The notes under the pieces: generated by a model
Databases searched by the model: none
What the model saw: only the letters and a program-made list of their open reading frames with translations
Told to the model about the DNA's origin: nothing
Part shown: positions 25,571 to 35,717 of the stretch, piece by piece
Position numbering within the stretch: position 1 is the stretch's first letter
Layout: every line of letters begins with the position of its first letter
Origin: Natronorubrum daqingense
Lineage (GTDB): Archaea > Halobacteriota > Halobacteria > Halobacteriales > Natrialbaceae
Length of the DNA: 64,000 nucleotides
NCBI RefSeq assembly: GCF_001971705.1
Contig: NZ_CP019327.1
Location: forward strand, 2,108,001 to 2,172,000
Direction: 5' to 3'
Position numbers and translations under genes: made by a program

Positions 25571-26689
25571 ATGGAACCACTGGACCTTCGCGAGACGATT
25601 CCTGCCCTCGAGTCGGGGACGTACCTCAACTGGGGTGCCGGCGGGCCGAGTCCCACTCGCGTCGTCGACGCCGTCGAATCGAGTCTCGAGCATCACGAGT
25701 ACGAGGCCCCGACGCGCGAGGGGATGTATCCCGCTGCGTTCGACGCTTACGACGACGCCCGAAACGCGGTTTCCGACCTCCTCGGTGCCACTGCCGAGGA
25801 GATCGCCCTCACTCAGAGCACGACGGACGGCATCAATCGCGTCGCGGGTGCACTCGAGTGGGACGACACCGACGTCGTCGTCCGAACCGACCTCGAGCAC
25901 TCCTCGGGCATCCTGCCGTGGCAACGACTCGAGCGCACGCGAGGTGTCGAGATCCGCGAACTCGAGACCGAAAACGGCCGGCTAACTCTCGCGGACGTGA
26001 AATCGGTGGCGAGCGACGCGACGCTCTTGTGTGTAAGTTCGCTCACCTGGACCCACGGCACCCGGTTGCCGATCGAATCGATCGTCGACGTCGCTCACGA
26101 CGCCGGCGCGCTCGTCCTCGTCGACGCCGTGCAGGCACCCGGACAGGTCCCGATCGACGTCCACCAGTGGGGTGCCGATTTCGTCGTCGCCGCGGGCCAC
26201 AAGTGGCTGCTCGGTCCCTTCGGTGCCGGATTTCTCTTCGTGCGCGGAGGACTCGAGCGAGAACGGGCGCTTCGGCCGGCAGCCATCGGCTACCGGAGCG
26301 TCGCCGAGGAAAACGCCGTCGACTACGAGTACGCACCGGGGGCGAAACGCTTCGAGGTCGGAACGGCGAGTCCGGCACCGTACGCAGGGCTGAGCGAGGC
26401 GATCGACTGTTTCGATGAAATCGGCATCCGGACGATCGAACGGCGAATCGAAGCGCTCACCGATCGACTCAAAGACGGACTTCGCGACGACCGACTGGTG
26501 AGTCCGCGCGAATTCGAATCCGGCCTCGTGACGATTTCCGTCGACGAACCGGAAGCGACCGTCGAGCGTCTCGCCGATTCGGGACTCGTCGTTCGAACGC
26601 TTCCCGGCCTCGAGGCCGTTCGGGCGTCGGTCCACGCGTACAACACGAACGCGGAGATAGACGCGCTGCTCGAGGCGCTGAGTGCGTAA
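25571..26689 (+). CDS. class V aminotransferase (cysteine desulfurase-like)
   Basis: 372-residue PLP-dependent enzyme. Seen are YLNWGAGGPSPTRVVDAVE, LTQSTTDGINRVAGALEW, LCVSSLTWTHGTRLPIESI, VLVDAVQAPGQVPIDVHQWG with the Asp-x-x-Gln PLP contacts, and the Schiff-base lysine in FVVAAGHKWLLGPFGAGFLF. The C-terminal domain ends SVHAYNTNAEIDALLEAL. No conserved cysteine of a desulfurase flexible loop stands out, so an aminotransferase, lyase or isopenicillin N epimerase-like role is equally possible. Confidence 0.88.
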   Translation: MEPLDLRETIPALESGTYLNWGAGGPSPTRVVDAVESSLEHHEYEAPTREGMYPAAFDAYDDARNAVSDLLGATAEEIALTQSTTDGINRVAGALEWDDTDVVVRTDLEHSSGILPWQRLERTRGVEIRELETENGRLTLADVKSVASDATLLCVSSLTWTHGTRLPIESIVDVAHDAGALVLVDAVQAPGQVPIDVHQWGADFVVAAGHKWLLGPFGAGFLFVRGGLERERALRPAAIGYRSVAEENAVDYEYAPGAKRFEVGTASPAPYAGLSEAIDCFDEIGIRTIERRIEALTDRLKDGLRDDRLVSPREFESGLVTISVDEPEATVERLADSGLVVRTLPGLEAVRASVHAYNTNAEIDALLEALSA

Positions 26690-26735
26690 TCGGCCTGAGC
26701 TGGTGATCTGCCAGTGCAGGTGATCAGCCAGTCGA

Positions 26736-27239
26736 TCAGGAACCCTCGGAGGACTCGTCGCTGGCCGCTGCCGCGGCTTCGACGAGCGTCTCGCGACTCT
26801 CGAAGTACGCCGGCGCGTCGTGGTCGGCTTCGAAGTGGATCACGCGCTCTAACGCGGTTCCACCGTCGTCGAACTCGGATTGGAGTTCCTCGGCGAGGTC
26901 AGTGTAGTTCGCGGCGAGGTCCTGAAAGGCCTGCATTCGCGCCTGTTTCGCTTCCACGAGCAGTTGCTTCTCCTCGACGTCGCGCTCGAGTTCCTCGAGT
27001 TCCTCGAGATCGAGGTCACCGGGTCCAGCAGGTGTCGACGGGGCGTCGACACCCTCGACGCCGGTCGCGTGGTCCTCGAGTCGCGTGCGGAGTTCGGCCA
27101 TCTCCTCGTCGATTTCGGTGAGCAACTCGTCCGCTTCCTCGCGCATCGTCTCGACGCGTCCCGAGAGCAAGCCGGCCTGCGTGTGACAGTACTCGACGAG
27201 TTCCCCGATAGCGACTGTCTGGCCGGAATCGTCGCTCAT
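26736..27239 (-). CDS. coiled-coil protein, unknown
   Basis: 167 residues, mainly charged helix. QAGLLSGRVETMREEADELL and EELEELERDVEEKQLLVEAK give heptad-like leucine spacing, with a proline/glycine break (STPAGPGDLD) near the middle and an Ala/Ser/Glu-rich tail. A cytosolic, acidic, all-alpha protein with no family recognised. It has its own likely promoter and no operon partner. Confidence 0.75.
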   Translation of the reverse strand: MSDDSGQTVAIGELVEYCHTQAGLLSGRVETMREEADELLTEIDEEMAELRTRLEDHATGVEGVDAPSTPAGPGDLDLEELEELERDVEEKQLLVEAKQARMQAFQDLAANYTDLAEELQSEFDDGGTALERVIHFEADHDAPAYFESRETLVEAAAAASDESSEGS

Positions 27240-27435
27240 ACCGTCCCGTTCGCGCTTCCGACCGAAGTCACTTTGGTCTGGCTGGCAGACACCGGATAGA
27301 GTCGGCAGACGCCGGAGTTGTGACGTATTGGGCGGCTGAGTTAGCCCGACAGATGTGTGATTCGGCGCGTCTCTGGGTGTCGAACGCGACGACCGTCACC
27401 GGGCGATTCATTACTCAGAAAACACGATAGAACGT

Positions 27436-28086
27436 ATGGTCCGGCGCTCCCTCCCCGCGGTCGTCCTCATCCTTCTGGCGCTCGTTCCCTCGAGCGTTGC
27501 CGCACAGAACGGTGCTACTGCACCCCGAACGCTCGCAGAAATTCTCGTCGTGATGGGGGTTTACGCCGTCATCACGTTCGGCGTCGGATTGCTCCTGCTG
27601 GCCGTCTCGCAGTCGTACGTCCGTGGCGTCGGAACCCGCATGAGGCGGCACACGCTTCGGTCGTTCCTCCTCGGTCTCGGCGCGTTCGTCGCCAGCTTCG
27701 TGGCCGTTTTCGTCGGCATGTTCCTCATCACCGGAATAACGGCACTCGGCGCGCCCGACACGGTCAGCGTCGCCCTCATGCTCGCGCTGGTGCTCGTGTT
27801 CTTCGGGTTTTGGCTCCTCATCTTGCTGGCGGACGCACTCGCCATCATCGCCGTCGGTGCACTCGTCCTCGGATGGGTTCGCTCGAGTCCGGACCCGAAC
27901 CTGTGGCTCGGACTCGTCGTGGGCATCCTCGTCGTGCATCTCGTCTACTTGATCCCGCTGGTCAACATCGTCGTCATCCTCGTTCTCCCGACTATCGGAA
28001 TCGGCGCGATGATCGATTCGTGGCTGCGGACTCGAGACGAACCGTCGGCCGAGTCCGAACCACGGGAACCGATGACTGGTGACTAA
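27436..28086 (+). CDS. membrane protein with signal peptide, unknown
   Basis: 216 residues. A cleavable signal is likely (LPAVVLILLALVPSSVAAQ), followed by five hydrophobic segments including ILVVMGVYAVITFGVGLLLL, FVASFVAVFVGMFLITG and LVVGILVVHLVYLIPLVNIV. The C-terminal cytosolic tail is short and acidic (EPSAESEPREPMTGD). The pattern resembles the membrane half of bactofilin-associated or polymer-forming proteins in haloarchaea, but no defining motif is present. Function unknown. Confidence 0.72.
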   Translation: MVRRSLPAVVLILLALVPSSVAAQNGATAPRTLAEILVVMGVYAVITFGVGLLLLAVSQSYVRGVGTRMRRHTLRSFLLGLGAFVASFVAVFVGMFLITGITALGAPDTVSVALMLALVLVFFGFWLLILLADALAIIAVGALVLGWVRSSPDPNLWLGLVVGILVVHLVYLIPLVNIVVILVLPTIGIGAMIDSWLRTRDEPSAESEPREPMTGD

Positions 28087-28230
28087 CGAGAAGAAATGAC
28101 CTACGGTGGTTTCCTCGACGGAGACTGGTTGGCAGGCCGGAACCGTCGATCACATCGCCCCGTTCGGTCTTCCGATCGAAGCCATAGCGGCTGTTCGGAC
28201 GTTACCAGCGTGATCGAAACCCGCGTCGAG

Positions 28231-28827
28231 TTACAACTCGAAATTGAGAACGTCACCCTCCTCGATGTCGTTTTCGGCGGTCCACTCGTAGACGACCTCC
28301 AGAACGTACTGTCCGCTGCCGGAGTAGGTTTGTTCGGAGCCGTCCTCGTCCGGTTCGGGTTCCGGTGCGTGGAAAATACTCGTGATGACGCCCTCGTCGT
28401 CGGCGAACACGATGTCGATCCCGAACGACATTTCCGGCATGGCGAACGTCCGATCTTCGATCGTATCGTAGACGAACAACATTCCCCGGTCGTCGGGAAG
28501 CGTATCGGTATCGCTCAGCCCGAGCTCTTGTGATTCCGGCGTATCCGCGATAGCCGCCGTTACCTCACCCAGTTCGTCCCCATCAGAGGTCGTCACGAGC
28601 ACGTCGGTCGACTCGTACTCCGAGTGAACCGTCTCGTCGTCGTTCGAGTCTAGGTCCTCCGCCTCATCGTCGTTTGAATTCGAGTTCTCGGTCGGCTCGT
28701 CGCCGTTGTCGTCGTCATCGTCCTCGTCACCTCCGGTACACCCCGCGAGTCCGACGGACCCGAACGTCGCGGCGAGTCCTGCCAGCATCGTCCGTCGGTC
28801 CGCAGTTGCTGAGCGTTCTGAAATCAT
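28231..28827 (-). CDS. DUF192-family Tat lipoprotein
   Basis: 198 residues. The signal reads ADRRTMLAGLAATFGSVGLA then a lipobox GC, so a lipid-anchored secreted protein is expected. A highly acidic spacer (GGDEDDDDDNGDEPTENSNS and onward) leads to the DUF192 domain: VTAAIADTPESQELGLSDTD, GMLFVYDTIEDRTFAMPEMS, FGIDIVFADDEGVITSI and a final GDVLNFEL. DUF192 proteins are extracytoplasmic with no settled activity. The ATG at 28827 begins the Tat signal. Confidence 0.88.
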   Translation of the reverse strand: MISERSATADRRTMLAGLAATFGSVGLAGCTGGDEDDDDDNGDEPTENSNSNDDEAEDLDSNDDETVHSEYESTDVLVTTSDGDELGEVTAAIADTPESQELGLSDTDTLPDDRGMLFVYDTIEDRTFAMPEMSFGIDIVFADDEGVITSIFHAPEPEPDEDGSEQTYSGSGQYVLEVVYEWTAENDIEEGDVLNFEL

Positions 28828-29052
28828 CACGAGTCGATACCGACCACGAACGATTGCATAACTGTTTGTCAGAAACATCGTGAACGTCATCGACGAGTTA
28901 GTACCGGACCGCGGGCCCGTCCGGCAACATATGCTAGCACAGCCCACGCTGCCGGGCTTCCAGACGCGTTAAGTCCTTCCGGCCACTGACTCACGCACAG
29001 TGAATCGAGCGTTGCGTCGCGACCCAATTCGATCACCACTCACCACCTACAC

Positions 29053-32016
29053 ATGAGCAAAGACTACATCGAGGTGCGAGGTGCAGAGGAGCACAACCTC
29101 AAAGACCTCGACGTCACGGTCCCCCGCGAGGAGTTTACCGTCGTCACCGGACTCTCCGGATCGGGGAAGTCCTCGCTGGCGTTCGAGACGATCTACGCCG
29201 AGGGACAGCGTCGCTACATCGAGAGCCTCTCCGCGTACGCCCGGAACTTTCTCGGGCAGATGGACAAACCGCAGGTCGAGACCGTCGAGGGCCTCTCTCC
29301 GGCGATTTCGATCGACCAGAAGAACGCCGCGAACAACCCTCGTTCGACGGTGGGGACCGTCACGGAACTCCACGACTATCTCCGCCTCCTCTACGCCCGC
29401 GTCGGTACCCCCCACTGTCCCGACTGTGGCCGCGAAGTCGGTGAGCAATCCGCCCAGAACATGGTCGAGCGCATCCTCGAGTTGCCCGGGGGAACGCGAG
29501 CGAAACTCGCCGCTCCGGTCGTCCGCGACCAGAAAGGAGCCTTCGAGGACCTCTTCGAGGAACTCGTCTCGGAGGGGTACTCCCGCGTCGAAATCGACGG
29601 CGAGGAGTACGATCTCACCCTCGACGACCCCGACCTGGACGAGAACTTCGATCACACCGTCGACGTTGTCGTCGACCGCGTGAAGGTGAGCACCGAGGCC
29701 CGTCCGCGGATCATCGACAGCGTCGAGACGGCCCTCGAGGAAGCCGAGGGCGTCCTGAAGGTTATCCTGCCCGACGCACCCGAGGAGGTCGCGTCGGATT
29801 TGGGCGAGGCGGCCCGCCGAACTGGTGCGCTGGGCGACGAGACCGAGGAGGAGGATCGCTTCGTCGTCGAGTTCTCGAAGGACCTCGCGTGTACTCACTG
29901 CGGAATCGACGTGCCCGAAATCGAGACCCGTTCGTTCTCCTTCAACTCGCCCCACGGGGCCTGTCCGGAGTGTGAGGGACTCGGCGAGACGAAAGAGATC
30001 GACGAGGGACTGGTCATTCAGGACGAATCCAAGTCGCTCAAACACGTTTTCGAACCCTGGAGCTACAACCGGTCGTACTACCAGACGCGACTCGACGCCG
30101 TCGCCGAACACTTCGACCTCTCGCTGTCGACGCCGTTCGAGGACCTCGAGGAAGAGACCCAACAGGCCTTCCTCTACGGCACCAGCGAGAAGGTGACATT
30201 CGAGCGACACACCCGAAACGGGACCCGACGCAAGCGAAAGCGCTTCGAAGGCGTCATTCCGAACCTCGAGCGTCGATACCTCGAGACCGACTCCGATTCG
30301 ACCCGCGAGCACATCGAGGACTACATGTCGGCGACGGAGTGTCCGTCCTGTGACGGCACCCGTCTCAAGGCCGCGAGTCGGGCCGTGTTCATCGACGGGA
30401 CCGCGATCACCGAGATCAACGGGCTGAGCATCGGCGACGCCTTAGCCCACTTCGAGTCGATGGAAGCTGACCTCACGGAGCGTGAGAAGGTCATCGCCGA
30501 GGAGATTTTGAAGGAGATCCGGGCTCGACTCGGCTTCATGGTCGAAGTCGGCCTCGAGTACCTCACCCTCGACCGGGAAGCCGCGACCCTCTCGGGCGGC
30601 GAGAGCCAGCGTATTCGACTCGCGACGCAGATCGGGTCCGGGCTGGTCGGGGTGCTCTACGTGCTCGACGAACCATCGATCGGACTCCACCAGCGGGACA
30701 ACGACCGACTGCTCGATACCTTAGAGGAACTCCGAGACATCGGAAACACCCTGATCGTCGTCGAGCACGACGAGGAGACCATGCGACGTGCGGACAACGT
30801 CATCGACATGGGTCCCGGTCCGGGCAAACGTGGCGGCGAAGTCGTCGCCAACGGCTCCGTCGAGGACGTCAAAGACTGTGAGGAGTCCATCACCGGCGAC
30901 TACCTCTCCGGCCGTCGGCAGATTCCGGTTCCGGACGAACGCCGCGACCCGGAGGGCGCGCTGACCATTCGCGGCGCTCGCCAGCACAACTTAGCCGACC
31001 TCGACGTCGACATTCCCCTCGGAAACTTTACCGCGATCACGGGCGTCTCCGGCTCCGGCAAATCGACGCTCATGCACGAGGTGTTCTACAAGGGCCTCGC
31101 CCGCCAGATGAACGACAACACGAGCGTCATCCCGGGCGACCACGACGGCCTCGAGGGCCTCGAGGAGATCGAGACCGTGCGCTTGATCGACCAGTCCCCG
31201 ATCGGTCGGACGCCCCGGTCGAATCCGGCCACCTACACCAACGTCTTCGACTACATCCGCGACCTGTTCGCCGAGACGAAACTCGCGAAACAGCGCGGCT
31301 ACGAGAAGGGGCGCTTCTCGTTCAACGTCAAGGGCGGACGCTGCGAGGAGTGTGGCGGACAGGGCACGGTGAAAATCGAGATGAACTTCCTCAGCGACGT
31401 CTACGTTCCCTGCGAGGAGTGTGACGGCGCACGCTACAACGACGCGACCCTCGACGTGACCTACAAGGGCAAGACGATCGCCGACGTGCTCGAGATGGAA
31501 GTCGACGAGGCCTACGAGTTCTTCGAGTCGAACTCCCAGATTCGCCGGCGACTGAAACTCCTGAAGGACGTCGGACTCGACTACATGACCCTCGGCCAGC
31601 CGTCGACGACGCTCTCCGGTGGTGAGGCCCAGCGGGTCAAACTCGCCGAGGAACTCGGGAAGAAAGACACCGGCGAGACGCTCTACTTGCTCGATGAACC
31701 GACGACTGGACTCCACCACGAGGACGAACGAAAACTCATCGAGGTGCTCCACCGGCTGACCGACAACGGCAACACCGTCGTCGTCATCGAACACGAACTC
31801 GACCTCGTGAAGAACGCCGACCACATCATCGACCTCGGCCCCGAAGGTGGCGAACACGGCGGCGAACTCGTCGCGACGGGAACGCCGGAAGAAGTCGCTC
31901 GACTCGAGGACTCACACACCGGTCGGTACCTCCGGGACCTGCTGCCGAAAATCGACCTCGAGGGCCCACGCGGCGAGCGCGTCGAGCCCGTAACGGCGCC
32001 GATGGACGACGACTGA
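29053..32016 (+). CDS. uvrA: UvrABC excinuclease subunit A
   Basis: 987 residues, full length. UvrA finds helix-distorting lesions and loads UvrB in nucleotide excision repair. There are two ABC modules: the first Walker [10 protein letters not shown] around residues 33-41 and its signature [14 protein letters not shown]; the second GVSGSGKST near residue 663 with [16 protein letters not shown]. Zinc-ribbon cysteines are seen as [26 protein letters not shown] and [20 protein letters not shown]. The bacterial-type Uvr system is standard in haloarchaea. uvrB and uvrC are not in this window. Confidence 0.97.
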   Translation: MSKDYIEVRGAEEHNLKDLDVTVPREEFTVVTGLSGSGKSSLAFETIYAEGQRRYIESLSAYARNFLGQMDKPQVETVEGLSPAISIDQKNAANNPRSTVGTVTELHDYLRLLYARVGTPHCPDCGREVGEQSAQNMVERILELPGGTRAKLAAPVVRDQKGAFEDLFEELVSEGYSRVEIDGEEYDLTLDDPDLDENFDHTVDVVVDRVKVSTEARPRIIDSVETALEEAEGVLKVILPDAPEEVASDLGEAARRTGALGDETEEEDRFVVEFSKDLACTHCGIDVPEIETRSFSFNSPHGACPECEGLGETKEIDEGLVIQDESKSLKHVFEPWSYNRSYYQTRLDAVAEHFDLSLSTPFEDLEEETQQAFLYGTSEKVTFERHTRNGTRRKRKRFEGVIPNLERRYLETDSDSTREHIEDYMSATECPSCDGTRLKAASRAVFIDGTAITEINGLSIGDALAHFESMEADLTEREKVIAEEILKEIRARLGFMVEVGLEYLTLDREAATLSGGESQRIRLATQIGSGLVGVLYVLDEPSIGLHQRDNDRLLDTLEELRDIGNTLIVVEHDEETMRRADNVIDMGPGPGKRGGEVVANGSVEDVKDCEESITGDYLSGRRQIPVPDERRDPEGALTIRGARQHNLADLDVDIPLGNFTAITGVSGSGKSTLMHEVFYKGLARQMNDNTSVIPGDHDGLEGLEEIETVRLIDQSPIGRTPRSNPATYTNVFDYIRDLFAETKLAKQRGYEKGRFSFNVKGGRCEECGGQGTVKIEMNFLSDVYVPCEECDGARYNDATLDVTYKGKTIADVLEMEVDEAYEFFESNSQIRRRLKLLKDVGLDYMTLGQPSTTLSGGEAQRVKLAEELGKKDTGETLYLLDEPTTGLHHEDERKLIEVLHRLTDNGNTVVVIEHELDLVKNADHIIDLGPEGGEHGGELVATGTPEEVARLEDSHTGRYLRDLLPKIDLEGPRGERVEPVTAPMDDD

Positions 32017-32039
32017 GTAGGTTCGGCTGGGTCGGTCGC

Positions 32040-32603
32040 CTACGTTTCTGCAGCCTCGTCGATCAATCGTTCTGCACGCCGTACCAGTCGTACGCTCAGT
32101 CGTGCACCGACTTCGTCCATCGCCCCGAGTGTTTGCTTCGCTTCGGATGCACCAAGATCGCCGCATTCGACGGCTCGAATGAGAAGGCCGATGGTCCCAG
32201 AAACGGGAATTGAGAGGATGTTGCAGGTCTTTCGGAGCGGTTTGTCGTCAGTAATTACAACCGAACGTTCGTGAGACAGCGCCGCTGCCAACAACGGGAC
32301 GTCACCACCCCACTCTTCTGGGTCGGATGCTCTTCCGAGGTGAGTGCGAGCGGTCTCGAGGTGCTCGTCCCATCCGTCGACAGCCGTTTCGTTACGGATG
32401 AGTGTCGAGGAGACGATCCAGTCGTCGAGCGCCCGGTCGAGTTCACGTTCGGCTGGCTCAGACGTTATTTCTTCGACGACCGTCTGTGGCATCGTCGCTC
32501 GTCCGTCCGTGTCACGGAGAACGTCGAGTGTTCCGAGATCTGCGAGCGTGATGAACACGCACGCATCGACGAGCAGTGTTCGCGGACCACTGTCGTCGGT
32601 CAT
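32040..32603 (-). CDS. PIN-domain-like toxin/ribonuclease
   Basis: 187 residues. The N-terminal LLVDACVFITLADLGTLDVL gives the first PIN acidic residue. VVEEITSEPAERELDRAL supplies the second, and SHERSVVITDDKPLRKTCNI carries the DD-type motif of the third and fourth. PIN domains cut RNA with metal ions. Its ATG overlaps the stop of the upstream antitoxin-like gene (ATGA at 32600-32603). The two form a type II toxin-antitoxin module or a related pair. A true toxic activity is inferred from this arrangement only. Confidence 0.82.
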   Translation of the reverse strand: MTDDSGPRTLLVDACVFITLADLGTLDVLRDTDGRATMPQTVVEEITSEPAERELDRALDDWIVSSTLIRNETAVDGWDEHLETARTHLGRASDPEEWGGDVPLLAAALSHERSVVITDDKPLRKTCNILSIPVSGTIGLLIRAVECGDLGASEAKQTLGAMDEVGARLSVRLVRRAERLIDEAAET

Positions 32604-32896
32604 CGGAGTGCGTCCACGTCCGACGGAAGATCTGCTTCATCGTAGTTCGAGAGGACGTTACGCTCGTTTGCTTCGACCATCATCTGTGCAACCGATACGT
32701 CGGCGATCTCAGCGGCTCCACGCATTCCGACGGCCCCCTCTCGATAGCGCTCGAGGGCGATTTGAACGAGTTCTTCGCGCGCGCCGCGACGGACTGCTTC
32801 CCGAATCGCATCGCTTCGTCCGCCGCCGCGCTGTTCGGCGAGTCGATCGAGGAGATCGAGTTCCTCGTCGCCCATCCGCGCAGTGACGTTTTCCAT
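32600..32896 (-). CDS. antitoxin-like protein: ribbon-helix-helix plus UPF0175-type domain
   Basis: 98 residues. The first about 45 residues (MENVTARMGDEELDLLDRLA, then RSDAIREAVRRG) look like a CopG/ribbon-helix-helix DNA-binding unit. Residues from about 47 onward (IALERYREGAVGMRGAAEIA, ADVSVAQMMVEANERN, YDEADLPSDV) match the UPF0175 pattern often seen with PIN toxins. The overlap with the PIN gene means coupled translation, and such antitoxins normally repress their own promoter. The start at 32896 is favoured; methionines upstream would add 7 or 22 residues. Confidence 0.82.
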   Translation of the reverse strand: MENVTARMGDEELDLLDRLAEQRGGGRSDAIREAVRRGAREELVQIALERYREGAVGMRGAAEIADVSVAQMMVEANERNVLSNYDEADLPSDVDALR

Positions 32897-33117
32897 GGAT
32901 ACTACGATGTGTTGCATCGCATTAAGACTAGCCCTACCGACGGTCGAGCCACGATTTGCCACCGGTCACGAGAGCCGACACCGACCCGTTCTGCGGTCAA
33001 TCCGGCAGACGGTTACAGTAAATCGTACGATTTAAACGAAGACACGAGTCCACCGAAGTCACGAGGGCTCGAGACGATCCGAACGGTTAACCAAACCGAC
33101 CGACGAACTGTCAGGAA

Positions 33118-33537
33118 ATGAGCGAACAGAAAGGGGTGATCAAACACGGACTCGCCGGTGGGGGGTTCGTGACGCTACTGTTGGCCGGGCTCTTCGTCGT
33201 CGGACTCGGCGTCCCGACGAGCGTGTCGATGGTCGGTATCGTCCTCTGGCTCGCCCTCGTCGGCGTCACAATGCTCGTCGCCGGCCTCCGAGAGCGAGTC
33301 ATCCTCGGGCCGGCGACGCTCGAGTGGCCGCGAGTCGCTGCCATCTCGATCACGATACTGACGCTCGGATGGGTGACGATCAGCCTCGCGGGCATCCTCA
33401 CCGGACAGACGATGACCGGCCTCGGTTCGCTCGAGGCCGTCCTGACGCTCGGAATGGCGGCGTACTTCGGCTGGTTCGCCCGCGAGTGTTGGGTTGGCGG
33501 GGACTGGATCGACGACGCGACGTTCACGGTCGAGTGA
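33118..33537 (+). CDS. small four-helix membrane protein, unknown
   Basis: 139 residues with four hydrophobic segments: GGGFVTLLLAGLFVVGLGVP, VGIVLWLALVGVTMLVAGL, AAISITILTLGWVTISLAGI and AVLTLGMAAYFGWFARECW. A short acidic tail follows. No family is recognised. The gene is single, about 220 bases downstream of the divergent antitoxin start, and the gap carries the promoter for both. Confidence 0.7.
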   Translation: MSEQKGVIKHGLAGGGFVTLLLAGLFVVGLGVPTSVSMVGIVLWLALVGVTMLVAGLRERVILGPATLEWPRVAAISITILTLGWVTISLAGILTGQTMTGLGSLEAVLTLGMAAYFGWFARECWVGGDWIDDATFTVE

Positions 33538-33591
33538 GGTACCAAAATCCGTGAGCGGACAGCCAAGACCGTTGCAGTTCTACGACTACCT

Positions 33592-33951
33592 ATGGGTGAC
33601 CCGAGCCCCGACGACCGACTCGAGGAGACCACAGAGAAACCGAACCGAGCGCCTCCCGAAGACGATCCGACGGACTCGTTCGATCTCGAGCACGCCCAGC
33701 GCGTCCGGGTGGGCGTCACTCGCGGCGAGAGCGACCTCGAGGTCGGGCCGCCACGAGAGTATCCCGATCGAGCGGACGTTTCCGTGCGTCCGGAACCGAC
33801 CGATGACCACCGAATTGTCCTCAGTATCGACGCGATGGCGGGCGATCACGCGACGGGCCACGCCGACATCGAACTGACGCCAGCGGAAGCTCGGACGTTA
33901 GGCGACCGCCTCGAGGAGACTGTTCGGTGGATGAGCGACGCCGGCGATTGA
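33592..33951 (+). CDS. small acidic soluble protein, unknown
   Basis: 119 residues. The first 30 are disordered-looking (DRLEETTEKPNRAPPEDDPT). A compact part follows with VRVGVTRGESDLEVGPPREY and HRIVLSIDAMAGDHATGHAD strands and a final helix PAEARTLGDRLEETVRWM. No motif ties it to a known enzyme. It follows the small membrane-protein gene with a 54-base gap and may share its message. Confidence 0.68.
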   Translation: MGDPSPDDRLEETTEKPNRAPPEDDPTDSFDLEHAQRVRVGVTRGESDLEVGPPREYPDRADVSVRPEPTDDHRIVLSIDAMAGDHATGHADIELTPAEARTLGDRLEETVRWMSDAGD

Positions 33952-34061
33952 CGAGCAAACTGTCCGTCTCTCCGTAGCGACGAACCGAGCGATCACCGTT
34001 TTCGTTCCGAGTCGTGATCAGAATCGAACTCGCATGCGTGCACTTGTCACTCAAACACACT

Positions 34062-34071
34062 GTATAAATAT
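34062..34071 (+). promoter_or_regulatory. TATA box of the APC permease gene
   Basis: GTATAAATAT in a markedly AT-rich stretch, predicting a transcription start near 34090-34098 and an mRNA leader of about 65-70 bases, which is long for a haloarchaeon. A perfect 8-bp palindrome CGCATGCG sits just upstream (34031-34038) and may be an operator. Confidence 0.5.
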
Positions 34072-34161
34072 ATGTGCATTTAGCTTCCATCGTTAACCCA
34101 CTACATTTCGAAACGAATACATTAATGAGGGGCGGGGAGCCATGACAGCCCGTGATACACC

Positions 34162-35643
34162 GTGGGTGCTGACGATTTCAAATTAATTAACGAAAAGGTG
34201 GGGCCGGGGATAGCGATTGCATTGTTAATCGGGACGGCGCTCGGAATGAGTATCTTTCTCGTTCCGACGCAGATGGCTGCCGAAGCTGGACCGAGTATTA
34301 TACTCGCAATTTTGTTGGCAATTATCCCGATGGCACTCGGGGTCTTGCAACTCCTTCAACTCGGCGGGGCGATTCCCGTCGCGGGCGGGGCGTATGTCTA
34401 CGGCTCGAGGCTCGTCGGACCGTTCTGGGGCTTTCTCAACATCATGCTTCCCGTCGTGGCCGTCTGGGCGTACCTCCTCTTCGCTGCGCTTGGATTCGCC
34501 CAGTACCTGCCGTACTTCCTCGAGTTGCTCGGATACGGTGTCGACGTGAACACGACTCTCGCGGTGTGGGCGATCCTCGGATTCTTCCTGATCGTGAACT
34601 ACGTCGGCATTCGAGTGGCGGCGAAGGCACAGATCGCGCTCGTCACCGTGTTGATCGCGGGAATGCTCACGTTCATCGTCGGCGGCCTCGCGTCGTTCGA
34701 CCCGGGGAACTTCGATCCGTTGTTCCCCGACGGTGAGGGCCAGCCCTTCGAAGACGGACTCGCGCCGTTCTTCCTCGCGATCGTCCTCCTGTACATTCCC
34801 TACCAGGGGTTCGCGATGATCATCGAAATCGGCGAAGAACTCGAGAACCCGGTCGAGAACATCCCGCGAGTCCTCGCGGTGGGAATGTCGTTCGTCGCCG
34901 TGTTATCGGTCGTCCTCGTCGTCGCGCTGATCGGCGGCGGGTCGTGGGAAGCGGCCGTCGGTGCCGACGGTGAACCCGTCGACGGCGCACTCGCAGCCGT
35001 CGGCGAGGAGTTCGGGACGCTGCCCACCGCCGGAATCGTGTTGATCGCCGTGGCCGCGCTTGTCGCTGCGGCGACGACCGTCAACACGCTCTATACCTCG
35101 TACTCCCGGACGGTCATGCGCGCCTCGCGTGACAACCTCCTGCCCGGCTTTTTCGCGGGCATTCACGACCGATTCGACACGCCCCACCGCGCCGTTATCT
35201 TCATGGGCGTGCCGCCACTCGCCGTCGCACCGTTTATCGGCTATCTCGACGAATTCACCGGCCCGGAGTTCATCGACTGGCTGGTCGTCATCGTCGTCAC
35301 CGGAACGTTCCTCTCCTTCATGATCAGCGGTATCGCCCTGTGGAACCTCCCCAAGAAGTATCCACAACGCTACGAGTACTCGGTCTACAAACTGCCGCTA
35401 CCGGTGCTCAAACTCGTCGCTATCGGCAACATCGTGATGTCGTTCGTGTTCATGTTACTCGTGGCCGCGAGCGCACCGACCGCGCTGATCGTCGTCGTCG
35501 TCTTCGCGATTCTCTCGACGATCGCCTACGTCTACCAGGTTCGCACGCTCGAGCGAAACGGGACCGACCTCCGCGAGGAGATGTCGTCGCTGCACCACCA
35601 CGAGGGGAGTTCCCTCCAGACGAGCGAGGGTGACGACGACTAA
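34162..35643 (+). CDS. APC-superfamily amino-acid/polyamine transporter
   Basis: 493 residues with about 12 hydrophobic segments. The family pattern is seen in GPGIAIALLIGTALGMSIFL near the N-terminus (the unwound GxG substrate site), AIPVAGGAYVYGSRLVGPFW in the second segment, and YIPYQGFAMIIEIGEELENP later. It likely imports an amino acid in exchange or symport; the substrate is not determinable. Translation is placed at a GTG (34162) because the frame opens there. The first 60 codons are AT-rich (TTA, ATT, AAT), unlike the rest. A separate short frame begins at an ATG 20 bases upstream with a better ribosome-binding site. Confidence 0.88.
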   Translation: MGADDFKLINEKVGPGIAIALLIGTALGMSIFLVPTQMAAEAGPSIILAILLAIIPMALGVLQLLQLGGAIPVAGGAYVYGSRLVGPFWGFLNIMLPVVAVWAYLLFAALGFAQYLPYFLELLGYGVDVNTTLAVWAILGFFLIVNYVGIRVAAKAQIALVTVLIAGMLTFIVGGLASFDPGNFDPLFPDGEGQPFEDGLAPFFLAIVLLYIPYQGFAMIIEIGEELENPVENIPRVLAVGMSFVAVLSVVLVVALIGGGSWEAAVGADGEPVDGALAAVGEEFGTLPTAGIVLIAVAALVAAATTVNTLYTSYSRTVMRASRDNLLPGFFAGIHDRFDTPHRAVIFMGVPPLAVAPFIGYLDEFTGPEFIDWLVVIVVTGTFLSFMISGIALWNLPKKYPQRYEYSVYKLPLPVLKLVAIGNIVMSFVFMLLVAASAPTALIVVVVFAILSTIAYVYQVRTLERNGTDLREEMSSLHHHEGSSLQTSEGDDD

Positions 35644-35717
35644 CGAAAACAGGGTTCGCTCGAGACAGCCGTGAAGGCAACACGTTCTCTCAGGGCGTGA
35701 CAGTCGAGAAGAACCCG

